A stretch of 64,000 nt of DNA from Telopea speciosissima (taxonomy: Eukaryota; Streptophyta; Magnoliopsida; Proteales; Proteaceae): positions 16,815,563 through 16,879,562 of the forward strand of contig NC_057922.1 of the NCBI RefSeq assembly GCF_018873765.1, given 5' to 3'. Below the pieces are notes generated by a model. The model ran no database searches. It saw only the letters and a program-made list of their open reading frames with translations, and was not told the origin of the DNA. How positions within the stretch are numbered: the first letter of the stretch is position 1; every line of letters starts with the position of its first letter. Positions 12,301 to 23,849 of the stretch are shown one piece after another. The position numbers and the translations under genes are program-made.

Positions 12301-13748
12301 ACGGCTTGTTGGGTTGTTCTTTATCAGAGCTTTGCTTTAGCCTTTAGCCAAGTAGCTTTCCATTGCCTGAATGCTTTCGCCATTTTCTTTTGCTTATTTG
12401 ACACTTTTATGTGATTTAACACAACGGCACAAGGCCCACACAACAAAACTTTAAAAAAGAAATAATTTAGAACATGTGTCATCTACCCATTCATTCGCCC
12501 TTAATCAACCGTTAAGATATGCACTTATGAACTTTTACCTTTAAACAAAGCTGCTGGGACCCATTTACAACTTAACCCCTACTTTTACTTTAGGAGTGGG
12601 ACCCTTCGAAGAGGGGAATATAGGCACAAAGGGTACTAGCATACCCAATCTTTTCCCTTTTAGTTCAGGAATTATATGGAGACTGGAGTCAACTCATTGC
12701 TTTGTGAAATCCGAGTCATAGTTTTCCTGGTCAAGCTGATCTACAGAGGTAAATAACACAAGACAAAAGAGTGCCGATCTGAGCCAATTAATACACTCTG
12801 ATGCCTAAGTCAGATCTCTGAAATAGATAAGTTCTCCAATCTGAAGAATTAAAAAATGAAAGAGAGTCCCCTTTAACTGGTGTAGGCACTACTATTTATA
12901 GATTCGAGTAACTAGATCAATATGGAAATTACCTGTTTGGAGATAATAGTTAGTGTCTCATATGATCCTAGGTGTCATTTCTAGGACATGACATCTATCG
13001 GGTTGGGAATCATGAAGACAATGTACCCTGACCAACCTGGACATATGATTAGATCAATTAACTATGCAGGTTAAGGTATTCCGTGTTCTGAGTCAGATCT
13101 AAGTAAACTAAGTCGATCCTCTGCTCGACTCGATGATTGACTTACCGAACCTGGTCAATGGGCTGGGTTTTTATGTTATTTGGCTCTTTTACTTCTCTCA
13201 AGGTTCGGTTTGGGTACTCGAATCGGTTCGATAATCACCGACCCCCATCTAGAATCGAATTCGCACCCCAAAAAAAAATATTTTTTTAAATATAATATTA
13301 TTTTTTTTTTTTTTTTTTTTTTTCCTCCCTTCCCCCCCTACATGTCATTGATTGATTGGTTGACTCCAATTATGGTTCATCACCATCTAGTGGATCACTA
13401 AGCCATATGTCCATTAAAACATTTTAAATGTAATAAAACAAATAAAGGGGTACTTCTAGACGTTACTATGCCTAATGTTGCTATTTGCTATTTGATAGTA
13501 CATGGGTTAGTCTATGTGATAGAAGACCTCACATACATCTAAATGTCCAAATTTTAGTCCAAATTAAGCAAGCAAAGGTGTTCACATTTTGATTCAAAGT
13601 TTTAGTAAAATTATCAAAATGTCTTAAAATGCAGATGAATAAAAAATACAAAATGACATCTTTTGTAATTTTAACTACTTCCTTTATTTTTTTAAGCTGA
13701 AATTGTACCAATGAGATGCGAGATGCTTACCTAGTTCTTTGTCACATG
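12301..13748. other. Intergenic, possible Gypsy-type LTR debris
   Basis: No gene is seen. Between about 12720 and 13200 the phrases GTGCCGATCTGAGCC, TGATGCCTAAGTCAG and CTACTATTTATAGATTCGAG resemble the backward reading of LTRs from large plant Gypsy elements, but there is no partner LTR. A T-run of about 27 bases lies at 13297-13323. Confidence 0.3.
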
Positions 13749-13795
13749 GACTAACTCATTTATTAATTTATCAAAAAAAGACTAACTCATTTATT
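13749..13795 (+). mobile_element. Ultra-short LINE-like insertion stub
   Basis: A perfect 16-bp direct repeat GACTAACTCATTTATT (13749-13764 and 13780-13795) brackets only 15 bases, AATTTATCAAAAAAA. This is the form expected when target-primed reverse transcription copies just the extreme 3' end and A-tail of a LINE. The insert resembles the 3' end of the L1 at 52948-58815 (TTTCATCAAATAAAAAAA). Confidence 0.7.
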
Positions 13796-13870
13796 GTCAT
13801 GTGACAAACAAATAGTGAAGTGTTATATTTCACACAACATAGTGATGTGAAAGAAAACCCCAAAGGAAAA

Positions 13871-14070
13871 TATTATCTCACCTTATCCCTCCACGCATGC
13901 ATGGATGTACATTCCATCTTTACCATTATTCTTTCCTCTATATCCCTTCCTTGTATAGTCACATCTATATGTTGTACATTCCATGTTTAGTTGTAAGATT
14001 GTATTTAAATTGATATCAATAATATCAATGAAGAAGAGGAAGTTTACCTTCAATTATCCTATTCTTAACA
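13871..14070 (+). repeat. 5' LTR of the Copia element
   Basis: A 200-bp repeat beginning TATTATCTCACC and ending ATTCTTAACA, matched by 18325-18523. It lacks the common TG start, but the boundaries are fixed by the GAAAA target duplication outside and the primer site inside. Confidence 0.95.
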
Positions 14071-14084
14071 TGGTATCAAAGCTC
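14071..14084 (+). other. Primer-binding site, tRNA-iMet type
   Basis: TGGTATCAAAGCTC directly follows the 5' LTR. It is close to TGGTATCAGAGC, the complement of the 3' end of plant initiator methionine tRNA used by most Copia elements. Confidence 0.9.
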
Positions 14085-17000
14085 TCACGATCCTAGGCTC
14101 TCCTCACCATGACTTCGTCTTCTTCCTCTAGCAGTTTGGTGGAGGCCATCTCCTCCACCACGATCTCTATGGGTTCTCCCTATTTTCTTCATTCCAATGA
14201 CCAACCAAGCAGCTCCCTTGTTACCCCTCTCCTCGATGGAGATAACTACCCAACGTGGCAGCGGGCTGTTCTCATGGCCCTTGAGGCTAAAAATAAACTG
14301 GGCTTTGTTGATGGATCTCTACCTAAACCGGAGCCAACCTCTCTGGATTTTGCAGCTTGGATACGTTGCAACAGTATGGTTCGTTCATGGTTAGTGCACT
14401 CAACCGTGGCTTCCATCTCTTATAGTATTCTCTGGCTGGACTCTGCCTATGCTGTTTGGTAGGATTTATATGAACGTTTCTCTCCCAGAAATGCGCCACG
14501 GATCTTTGAAATTCGTCGCGTGCTTTCCACGCATGTTCAAGGGATAGATTCAATGTCAGCCTATTACACTCTCATTAAGGGCTATCGCGATGAGCTTCTC
14601 TCCTATCGGGTCTTACCCAAGTGTTCTTGTGAGACCAATACAACTCTTCAGCAATTTCTTGACATTGATGCCTTGCTCGATTTTTTGCAAGGCCTTAATG
14701 ATTCCTATGCTGCAATTCGCAGCCAGATATTGCTCATGGATCCCCTGCCTTCTATTAACAAGGCCTATTCCCTATTGCTATAGGAAGAACGCCAGCGTTC
14801 CTTGCGTGATTCCCGCCCAGCCATTCCTGAGCAGGCTGCTACTCATAACTCTCGTCAACCGCGTTCCGGTTCCACATCCAGTAAGCCTTTATATCATTGT
14901 GACTTTTGCCACAAAGATGGACACTCGGAGTCCAGATGCTTCAAAAAAAATGGATACCCCAATTGGTGGTCTACCCGAAATGGTTCTCAACGCAACCCCC
15001 AATCGGCTGCTGGTTCAAAAATATCAGGCACATGCTCTCTTGCTGCTGCTGCCACCACTGACACCTCATCAATTCCTTCTCTTACTGCTGCCCAGATACA
15101 ACGTCTCCTCACGCTGGTGCCCAGTGATGCTCATCCCTTGGGAAACTTGGCAAGTAATCCCCTTTGTTTCTCTATCGGTAACGCCTGGATTTTGGACTCC
15201 GGCGCTACCGACCACATCACTTTTGATCCATCTTTATTTTTGACCACGGTTGAGACACCACGCTCTCTTCCCATCACCTTACCCAATGGTTCCCAAATTC
15301 CAGTAACAAAGAAAGGTCAAATATCTCTATTTCCTAATTTGATTCTTGACAATGTTTTATGTGCTCCTTCCTTTCGTTTCAATCTCATCTCCATTAGTAA
15401 GTTGACATCATGTACAAATCTTACCATTATTTTTAATTCTAACTCTTGTGTTTTTCAGGACCCACAATCGAAGAAGATTATTGCGACGGGTAGGAGGCAT
15501 GGTGGTCTTTATTATCTGGAGGTCGACAGCCCTGCTCCCTTTGTCTCTGCGACTTCACCTGGTTCCCATTTCGATCTCTGGCATTGGCGTCTGGGCCACC
15601 CTGGTCATATTTCTATTTCACATTTTAATCGCTTAGATTCTGGCATTTCCTTTTCCAATCAGTGTTCATGCACTGTTTGCACTTTGGCAAAACAATCTCG
15701 TTTAATTTTTCCTACAAGTACCATTACTACTGCATCTTGCTTTCAATTAATACATTTGGATGTTTGGGGTCCCTACAGGACTAATTCCCTATCGGGTGCA
15801 CCTTTTTTTTTAACTGTGGTGGATGATTTTTCTCGCAGTACCTGCCTATACTTGATGACCTCTAAATCTGCTGTCCACCAATTTATTACCCAATTTTATG
15901 CAATGGTTTTTACCCAATTTAATTCTACCATCAAATGCATTCGCTCAGATAATGGCACCAAATTTTTTAATGAACATACTACAGCTTTTTTTCGCAACAA
16001 AGGTATCCTCCATCAATCTAGCTGCGTCTCCACCCCTCAACAAAACGGGGTTGTCGAACGCAAGCATAGACATTTATTAAACATTGCACGTGCCCTTAGA
16101 TTTCAATCCAATTTACCCATTGAATTTTGGGGTGAATGTGTTCTCACCGCTGCATATTTAATAAACCATTTACCCACTTCCCTTCACCACGGGAAAAGCC
16201 CTTTTGAAATCCTTCATAACCATGCACCCAATTTATCTCATCTTCGTGTTTTCGGTTGCCTATGCTTTGGTAGAAATAATCAGGTTCACCACAAGTTTGA
16301 TAAACGTGCATCCCCAGGTGTGTTTGTTGGGTACCCTCATGGCCAGAAGGGGTATAAAATTTTTTATCTTCTCACCAAACGAATTTATGTGACCAGAGAT
16401 GTGGTATTTCATGAACATATATTTCCTTTTTCCGTTTCTCCTCCCCAAATTACCCCAGGGTCCCCTATGTTGCCATTACCTATACTCGATTGCCATGAAC
16501 CTGACCTTCCCACACCAACCATCAATACGCCCACATCTGCCTTACCCATGGCCGAATCACCAACCGAACCCAGCTCACCACCACCATCACCTCCACCACC
16601 CACTCGACCCCAAAGAACCCGCCGCCCTCCAGGACACTTAAATGACTATGATTGTTCTCTTGCCATGTTGCAGTTTTCTCCTTCGATGGGTTCAGGTAAA
16701 CCACATTCTTTGGCTCATTTTTTAAATTATTCCCGTTTCAATTCTCCACATTTAGCTTTCCTAACATCCTTGTCTAGTCTGCAAGAACCTACCACTTTTA
16801 CCAAGGCAATGAAACACAGGGAATGGTGTGATGCAATTCAAGCCGAAATAAAGGCTCTCACTCAAAATGATACTTGGTCTCTTATCCCTCTACCACAAGG
16901 GAAGAAGGCCATTGGCTCAAAATGGGTTTACAAGATTAAGAGAAAATCGGATGGGACTGTTGAACGGTACAAAACTCGGTTAGTTACGAAGGGTTACACC

Positions 17001-18324
17001 CAAGTTGAAGGGGTTGACTTTCATGACACATTTGCACCAGTTGCCAAACTAGTCACGGTGCGTGTCCTTCTTGTTGTTGCCACAGCAAATCAATGGCCCT
17101 TGGAACAAATGGATGTCAATAACGCCTTCTTACATGGCGACCTTGATGAAGAGGTTTACATGACACCCCCTCGGGTACCGTAGAAAGGGGGAACAACTGG
17201 TTTGCGGCTTAAACAAATCTTTATATGGGCTCAAGCAGGCTTCACGCCAATGGTATTCCAAGTTCTCTGCTGTGTTATGTACATTTGGCTTTATTCACTC
17301 CCAGGCAGACCACTCACTATTTATTCTTCGTCAAGGGTCAGCTTTTGTCTTTGTTCTACTATATGTAGGTGATATAATCATCATAGGGTCCGACATACAG
17401 CTCATCCGGACCGTCCAAAAAATGCTCCACCAACAGTTTCACATTAAAGATCTTGGTCACTTGAAATATTTTCTAGGCATTGAAGTCGCCCGTTCTAAGT
17501 CTGGCCTCTATCTTTGTCAACGGAAATATGCACTGGATATTCTTACTTCTACGGGGTACTCTGATGCATGCCCTGCAGATACACCGATGGAGTAGAATCT
17601 CAAGTTATCAGATGACAATGGGGACGTACTTGAAGACCCTACACTCTATCGCAGGTTGATTGGTCGAATGATATATTTAACTGTCACCCGACCTGATATA
17701 GCTCACAGTGTGAACATATTAAGTCAATTCATGCATCAACCGCGTCAGCCGCACCTTGAGGCTACTCACCGTCTTCTTCGCTATATCAAAGGAACGGTGG
17801 GACAGGACCTGCACTTCCCAGCCACAAATTCTTTGACCCTCCGGGCTTATTGTGACTCGGATTGGGCTAGTTGCCCAACCTCTCGTTGATCTACCACAGG
17901 GTATTGCGTGTTTCTTGGGGACAGTCTGTTTCTTGGAAATCAAAGAAGCAACACACCATAGCACGCTCCTCTGCCGAAGCTGAGTATCGCACCATGGCTG
18001 TCACCACCTGCGAAGTTACTTGGTTAGCCTCCCTCATGGGAGAAATGGGTCTATTGCAAAACCAGCCGGTTCCTCTCTATTGTGATAATCAGGCTGCACT
18101 GCACATTGCCGCTAACCCAGTCTTTCACAAACTAACGAAGCACATCAAAATAGACTGTCACCTCGTTCGTGAAAAACTCCAACAGGGCCTCATACAACCC
18201 ACCAAGATCGGCACCACTTCCCAATTGGCCGATTTGTTCACTAAGGCCCTGGGCCGGACCCAGTTCCAGTTTCTGACATCCAAGTTGGGCGTTCGCAATC
18301 TCCACGCTCCAACTTGAGGGGGAG

Positions 18325-18523
18325 TATTATCTCACCTTATCCCTCCACGCATGCATGGTTGTACTTCCATCTTTACCATTATTCTTTCCTCTATATCCCT
18401 TCCTTGTATAGTCCCATCCATATATTGTACATTCCATGTTTAGCTGTAAGATTGTATTTAAATTGATATCAATAATATCAATGAAGAAGAGAAAGTTTAC
18501 CTTCAATTATCCTATTCTTAACA
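18325..18523 (+). repeat. 3' LTR of the Copia element
   Basis: A 199-bp copy of the 5' LTR, preceded by a purine-rich tract (GAGGGGGAG) and followed by the GAAAA duplication. The close match to the 5' LTR supports a recent insertion. Confidence 0.95.
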
Positions 18524-18774
18524 GAAAACCTATTGTGGTCATGTATTAGTTTGGCAAAAGTTATATTAGATGCTGACCTGAGTAACCTTATGGCGTTAAT
18601 AATTGCGGAAAGATGTGATAATTCTAATTGTTAGATAGATAGGTTTGCCATTAGAAAAGCCACATGTCAAATTTCATATATCAATCATAGGATTGGACAC
18701 AAGAGGACAAGGGGATCTTTTTCAAAGAAGGAGGAGGAGAGAAGGTGACACATATATGTTGGGCACCTTGGTTG

Positions 18775-18947
18775 CAATTTGGATCCTCTACTGCCGAGCT
18801 GCCCAGCAGGACCGTGCTGCCCAGACACGGTGTTACACACAATGTCCGCCTTATCCCTACCCAAACGTCTTGCCTGAGTGGGGGTAAGGCAGTCTTTGCA
18901 CACAGCATGGTTCTGCTGGGCAGGTCGGTAGTAGAGGATCTGGATCC
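18775..18947. mobile_element. GC-rich MITE with GGATCC ends
   Basis: A 173-bp palindrome-like element. Its left end CAATTTGGATCCTCTACTGC is inverted at the right as GTAGAGGATCTGGATCC, and inner arms GCTGCCCAGCAG and CTGCTGGGCAG also pair. A direct repeat CCTTGGTTG (18766-18774 and 18948-18956) flanks it, fitting an 8-9 bp target duplication. Its second copy is at 20-130. Confidence 0.75.
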
Positions 18948-18956
18948 CCTTGGTTG

Positions 18957-20664
18957 GTGGCATACCCCATCTTTTTTCGATTAAAAAAATCATAAAAATA
19001 TAAATAGGCATACAAGAAGAAGCCCACCAAATTTTCTCATGATGCAGAGCGTGGGTAAAATGAAAATTGCATTCATCATTGTCCAAAGGTATATCATATA
19101 AGAAAAGGGAAAGGGAAAGCAGCTGTTTGACATTTCCTAATAATTCTTTGCTAAACATATATCCTCTACAGATTTGCACCTTTGTTTCCTTCTTACTTTA
19201 GTAAAGACAAAGATGCTCTTCAAATTTTGCCACTTACATTCACTATGCATTCTTTTGAAAGAGGACCTTCTTCTTCCTCTTGGAATGCATTCTAGGTCGA
19301 TTTTGTATTCTTAAGTAATAATAACAACTATTTTTATTTTTTATCATCTGATGATGTGAATACATACCAAACACTGTCTTAATTTCTCACCCCGAGCAGG
19401 GGAAAATACCATCTAGAGAAACACCAATCACACTCGAAGGTGCTACTTAGTTCAGCTACGTACTTTATCTCTCCCTTCCACCTTGCATGATATGAGGCTC
19501 TTTCCATGAGGTATGCGGTACTTCTTTTGTATAATGTTTTTCAATCTCCATGAAAGGAAGAAGGAAAAACCCTCATTTTGGGGGTAACTTTTTTGTTTTA
19601 TTTTGCTTGGTCACTTCAAGTAGAAAGAAATTATAACATTATTTGACAACTGGAGAGGTGTGAATAAGAGATTCTCTATATAAAACATAAAAAGGAAAGA
19701 CTTGTAACCTAATACAAAATCCTATGATAGTCACTCTCAAAGAAAGTTTTACTAGACTTAGATGTAGTTCAAATTTTCAAAATTTTTATGGAGCAACCTA
19801 AGTTATAGATTTATAGGTTAGGTTTTTTGTTTTTTTTTTTTTATTTTTCTAAAGTCCCAATTATGTATGATGCTATATCTTATTGTTGCTAACTTTAATG
19901 TTTAACGCCTTTTAACTTCCCAATTGACTGTACAAGTTTGGCCACAAGATGTTTGAAGTAAGATGAGGTAAGGCAAGGCCAAGGCTAATGGGCAAGCCCA
20001 ATAATAATTTGGTCTCAGCTTCGTTTGGGCCTGAGATTATGGTCCAATATGTTAATTAGAAAGTCTTAGGCTTGGCTTGACTGGGCCTGGGCTTAATTTA
20101 TGGGTAGCTACCTTCATTTCCATCCCATTTAACTAAACAACCTTGCACCATGCCAGGGTCTGCTGTGACCAACATAGACCGGGATTGTTTAGACATTCTA
20201 TATCTTTAATAACATGTAAATGTGGGAGATCTCAAGATGGATTTCTTATTTCCTCTTCTTTCTTTTTTTTTTTAAAGTTTTAATTTCATTTTCTTCTTTT
20301 CCATAAAAAAAATTATTATATTTTGAATTGGGCAAGAAATCATTGCTTGGTCATGTAACCACTGCGCTAGTTTGGGGGCCAATGAGAGCGTGTGCATAGA
20401 AGCATCAACACGGATGAAAATTTTAATTTTAAGTGCGACCGGGTGGTAATTGTTTTTATTTGCTCTTGTGTCTAGGAGAGAAAGCCACGCGATCAAGCAG
20501 TGTTCTTTTTAACTTTGGAATTTTAACGCTTTTGGAATAAAAGACTTGTCGCCCCTGAATTCAAACATTGTTCAAGTGAATTGGCAATTGGATCAGCTTC
20601 CATCGATTCTGAATCTAATTCAGTCGAAATCAGCCTGAACCCATAAACTCAATATGAATTGAAT
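18957..20664. other. Intergenic, no gene seen
   Basis: AT-rich DNA. A degraded right end of the Tourist-like MITE family (CATACCAAACACTGTCTTAA) lies near 19362-19381. Nothing else resembles a gene or intact element. Confidence 0.45.
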
Positions 20665-21233
20665 TAGGGGTGCAAGTTTGGCCTTGCGGCCCAAACCCAC
20701 ACTGGCCTGCCCTGAGCCCGAACAAGGTTTGGGCTGAGATATTTGGCCCTGAGGGTGGGTCCGCGCCTAAAATTTCTGTCCCTGAGTTAGGGTAGGGTCG
20801 GGCTAGAGTTGAGGCCTCGGGCTAAGTCTGGCCCAACCTGGCCTGACCCTGTTTTAAGTTATACTATTAAATATATATTGATATAATATTATATATATAT
20901 ATTATAAACTTTAAAAGTCACCTATATTTTGTAATATAATATATTATATATGAAGATAATAAGTGACATAATACATTTTATTATAATGTTATTTTACGTA
21001 AAATTGATAATTTTCTCCCCGACCCATTCCAGTCCATGCATTTTCCTCTTCCTCCTCATGATCAGGGCCAATCAGGGTCAGCCTAGCCCGACCTTGAGGG
21101 CGGGTCAAGGTTGGATTTTTCAGGCCCTAAGTTAGGGTCGGGTGGGGCCTGGGCCTAGGCCCAGCTAAGGGGACCCAGGGTTGGGCTAGGATTCTATAAA
21201 GCCCAGCCCAACCCGACCGTGACTTGCAGTTCT
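20665..21233. repeat. hAT-like non-autonomous element remnant
   Basis: It begins AGGGGTGCAAGT and ends near ACTTGCAGTTCT, an imperfect inverted match. The interior is filled with short repeated words such as GGCCCAA, GGGTCGGG and CCCGACC, like the subterminal repeats of Ac-type hAT elements. No clear 8-bp target duplication is seen, so the ends are approximate. Confidence 0.5.
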
Positions 21234-21257
21234 CTCTCTCTCTCTTTCTCTCGTTTT

Positions 21258-21315
21258 GACTGTGACCTTAAACATTTTACCAAAAAAAAAAAAAAAAAAA
21301 AGACTGTCCTTAAAC
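21258..21315 (+). mobile_element. Ultra-short retro-insertion stub 1 of a pair
   Basis: GACTGTGACCTTAAAC (21258-21273) and GACTGTCCTTAAAC (21302-21315, two bases shorter) flank ATTTTACC plus a 20-base A-run. This has the form of a target duplication around the last bases and A-tail of a retroelement. Confidence 0.6.
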
Positions 21316-21324
21316 GCCATTATC

Positions 21325-21370
21325 AATTTATCATCAAAGGTTCCACCAAAAAAAAATTTATCATCAGAGG
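21325..21370 (+). mobile_element. Ultra-short retro-insertion stub 2 of a pair
   Basis: AATTTATCATCAAAGG (21325-21340) and AATTTATCATCAGAGG (21355-21370, one mismatch) flank only TTCCACCAAAAAAA (14 bases). The insert matches the 3' end of the SINE at 3477-3706 (TTCCACCAAAAAG). It lies 10 bases from the previous stub. Confidence 0.65.
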
Positions 21371-21717
21371 AAAAAAGAATATTGATTGGTCGTGTTGCTC
21401 CTGCGCCTAGAAAGAGGAACACAAACTTATCGGCTAATCTTTTCTGAAATAAAGATTTTAGAGATAAAAGGAAAGAAACACCACAGTTTCCTATTTGAGG
21501 TCTCCAGCTCGAGATCTCTTCCTTAATTAGTTTGCCAAAAAAAGAACCATTCAAAAACAAACCCAAAGTAACCAAACGGAACCCAGCTGTTTCTTCAATG
21601 TCAATCACATACCTAAATTAGCCAATCTCTCAACATTCCATCTGTCATCCCCTAACCAAACCAAATCACCTCTTCCCTTCCCAACTGCTTTGCTTCATGC
21701 TTCGCTTCCCCCCACCC

Positions 21718-21725
21718 TTATATAC
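21718..21725 (+). promoter_or_regulatory. TATA box of the C2-domain gene
   Basis: TTATATAC lies 165 bases upstream of the C2 gene start codon, in front of a CT-rich leader (a CT run near 21770-21790), a layout typical of plant core promoters. The start site itself is inferred to lie about 30 bases downstream. Confidence 0.5.
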
Positions 21726-21889
21726 CTTTTCCCTTTCTCTATGTCTCCCCCGCTCCTACCAACTGCCAACTCTCTCTCTCTCTCTCTCCCCCCCTCGTCG
21801 TCCTCTTCGCAGGCGGCGAGGAAAACCACTCACCCACCCACCCACCCACCACCAACACCATCGCCATCGCCATCGATCAATCGATCGCC

Positions 21890-23059
21890 ATGGCTATGAA
21901 TAAGGCACCCTTCCAGCTCCTGGAGATCAATGTGATATCGGGCCAGGACTTGGCCCCTCTATCCCGTAACATGCGCACTTACGCGGTCGCCTGGGTCCAC
22001 CCTGACCGCAAGCTCTCCACGCGTGTCGACACCCGTGGCCACACTGACCCAACCTGGAATGACAAATTTGTGTTCCGTGTCGACGACCAGTTCCTCCAAT
22101 CCGACACCTCCGCCGTCTCAATCGAAATCTACGCCCTTCGTTGCTTCCGAGACGTCCGCATCGGAACCGTTCGAGTCCTTGTGGGCAACCTCGTCCCATC
22201 TAACGCCCGTAACGGTGGTTCCACCATCCGCCATGTTGGTATGCGATTCGTAGCTCTTCAAGTCCGACGTCCCTCAGGTCGTCCACAGGGTATCCTCAAC
22301 ATCGGGGTGGCAGTCCTCGACAGTTCCATGAGAAGCATGCCACTCTATACCGTCGCTAACTCCGCCGTCGGTTACCGTGATCTCATGGGAGAAGAATCCC
22401 ACACTCCTCACCATCATCACCACCCACCTCCCAAGGTCCAGCTCCGCCGCACCAAGAGCGATGGCACCGACACCATCAATACTACCGATATCACGTCGCA
22501 AAAAACCATCAATACTACCGATATCGCGTCGCAAAAAACCAGCTCCGTCGTCAATGGATCGGAGCTTGGAATCAGTGTCGTTGGTGGAGCAACACCGTTA
22601 AAGGTGATTACGACGACGACACCCACGAATGGATCGATGTACACGGAATCGGAAATTGGTCCACCGGCGTCAGTGGTGGCGGCGGGACTGGTGGCGGATG
22701 ACTTATTCCCTTCAGCGGAGGTGGGGAGCTCGATATTGGAGGGTTGGAGTGTGGAAGAAGGAGGGGTTGAGGGTTTGAGGTCGAAGCTAGAGAAGTGGAG
22801 GAAGGAGCTTCCACCAATTTACGATAATGGGTATGGGCATTATCGTCGGCCGCATCGGAGGCATACGCGGAGGCACACAGAGATGGGGGGAGGACTCTTC
22901 TCATGTTTCGGCGGCAGGTTTGGGTGTGAGTGCGCCATCTTCTGTGGCCCGAAACCGAAGAGGAAGAAGAAGGGTGGCAACAACGACAAATTTCAGCTCA
23001 GCCCTTCTGATTCTCTGATGCTGACGACACCTTCACGTCTAATATATCCTCGAGGGTGA
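21890..23059 (+). CDS. C2-domain protein, SRC2-like, single exon
   Basis: A complete 389-aa intronless gene. The start codon has a strong plant context (CGCCATGG). An N-terminal C2 domain spans about residues 8-115 (FQLLEINVISGQDLAPLSRN, then DPTWNDKFVFRVDD), of the type found in plant SRC2/CaLB-like proteins that bind membranes, often with calcium. The middle is low-complexity: a His-rich patch (HTPHHHHHPPPK) and an exact-looking 11-residue tandem repeat (TINTTDITSQK). The C-terminus has a basic run (RRPHRRHTRRH) followed by a cysteine cluster (GGLFSCFGGRFGCECAIFCG) and a KRKKKGG stretch, features I recall from some plant members of this family. Location is likely peripheral membrane. No signal peptide is seen. 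The biochemical role is inferred from the family only. Confidence 0.9.
   Translation: MAMNKAPFQLLEINVISGQDLAPLSRNMRTYAVAWVHPDRKLSTRVDTRGHTDPTWNDKFVFRVDDQFLQSDTSAVSIEIYALRCFRDVRIGTVRVLVGNLVPSNARNGGSTIRHVGMRFVALQVRRPSGRPQGILNIGVAVLDSSMRSMPLYTVANSAVGYRDLMGEESHTPHHHHHPPPKVQLRRTKSDGTDTINTTDITSQKTINTTDIASQKTSSVVNGSELGISVVGGATPLKVITTTTPTNGSMYTESEIGPPASVVAAGLVADDLFPSAEVGSSILEGWSVEEGGVEGLRSKLEKWRKELPPIYDNGYGHYRRPHRRHTRRHTEMGGGLFSCFGGRFGCECAIFCGPKPKRKKKGGNNDKFQLSPSDSLMLTTPSRLIYPRG
22472..22537 (+). repeat. 33-bp in-frame tandem duplication in the C2 gene
   Basis: Two copies of a 33-bp unit (22472-22504 and 22505-22537) differ by one base and add 11 residues (TINTTDIxSQK) to the linker after the C2 domain. 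The near identity suggests a recent event. Confidence 0.9.
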
Positions 23060-23840
23060 AACTTGAGATTTGAGAAACAAGAAGAACCAGCAGCAGCAGC
23101 AGCAGGAGGGAAAGATCAGAGAGACTATCATGCGCCTGGTGCGCATGCGAGAGAGCGAAGGAGATTTGAATTGTGAGGAGCTTTGCATTTGGCGCCAAAA
23201 ATATTTGTATAAAGTAGGGGAGGTGGTGCGGCTGAGGGGGCGTTCTCTCTCTCATTTTCTTATAATTATTTTAAAATTCTATTTCCCCTTGCCAAATTTT
23301 TTTTAGGGATGGAGAGACAGAGCGATTGATATGTGGTGGTTTTTTTTTTTTTTTTTTTTTCAAAAAAAAGGAATGTTAATTAACATGATGTTTTTAATTA
23401 TTATTTTTATTTATTTTTGAAAATTTGAGTCCTACATAAATAATACCTTTTTCATAACACCAATTGATGTAGTGTGCAGATTCCTCCTCACACTATCTGT
23501 GTAGGAGAGCCTCTCCCATATCTTGAGCTATGCAGGTTTTTTATTGCAAAAAGCCTTGTGAATTTACCTTTTGCACAGCATTTGATATAATATTTATTTG
23601 AAATTTCCTGTGAGAAGATAAATGCGCTCTAATAACAATATGGGCAAGAGATTGTTGGTTAGTCAGGTAGCCCAATAACCGTTCAGAGTGTGAAATTAAT
23701 TTTAAAACATTTAGTATTTTGTTTCCTCATGACACTCCTGAAATTAAGAGGGATGCATCATATACCATTGGCTTTCCTGGAATTCAAAACCACATGAAAT
23801 ATATTGGGCTCCCAATTGAGTTTGATTGCACTAAAAGGAA
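23060..23840. other. 3' flank of the C2 gene, intergenic
   Basis: It contains a CAG run (23089-23103), a T-run at 23340-23360 and AT-rich DNA. No gene or intact element is recognised. Confidence 0.45.
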
Positions 23841-23849
23841 CCCTTTGCC

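Larger units (their letters stand above)
13871..18523 (+). mobile_element. Ty1/Copia LTR retrotransposon, fairly young fossil
   Basis: A 4.65-kb element with two 199-200 bp LTRs and a 5-bp target duplication GAAAA (13866-13870 and 18524-18528). The initiator-Met tRNA primer site directly follows the 5' LTR, and a polypurine tract (GAGGGGGAG) directly precedes the 3' LTR. In order it carries a gag region with UBN2-type sequence and a CCHC zinc knuckle (about 14.1-15.0 kb), protease (about 15.2 kb), GAG-pre-integrase and integrase (about 15.5-16.5 kb), reverse transcriptase (about 16.8-17.6 kb) and RNase H (about 17.8-18.3 kb). The order integrase before RT places it in Copia. The coding region is broken in about half a dozen places, so it looks inactive. 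The LTRs differ at roughly seven positions, about 3 percent, suggesting insertion one to two million years ago at usual plant rates. Confidence 0.95.
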
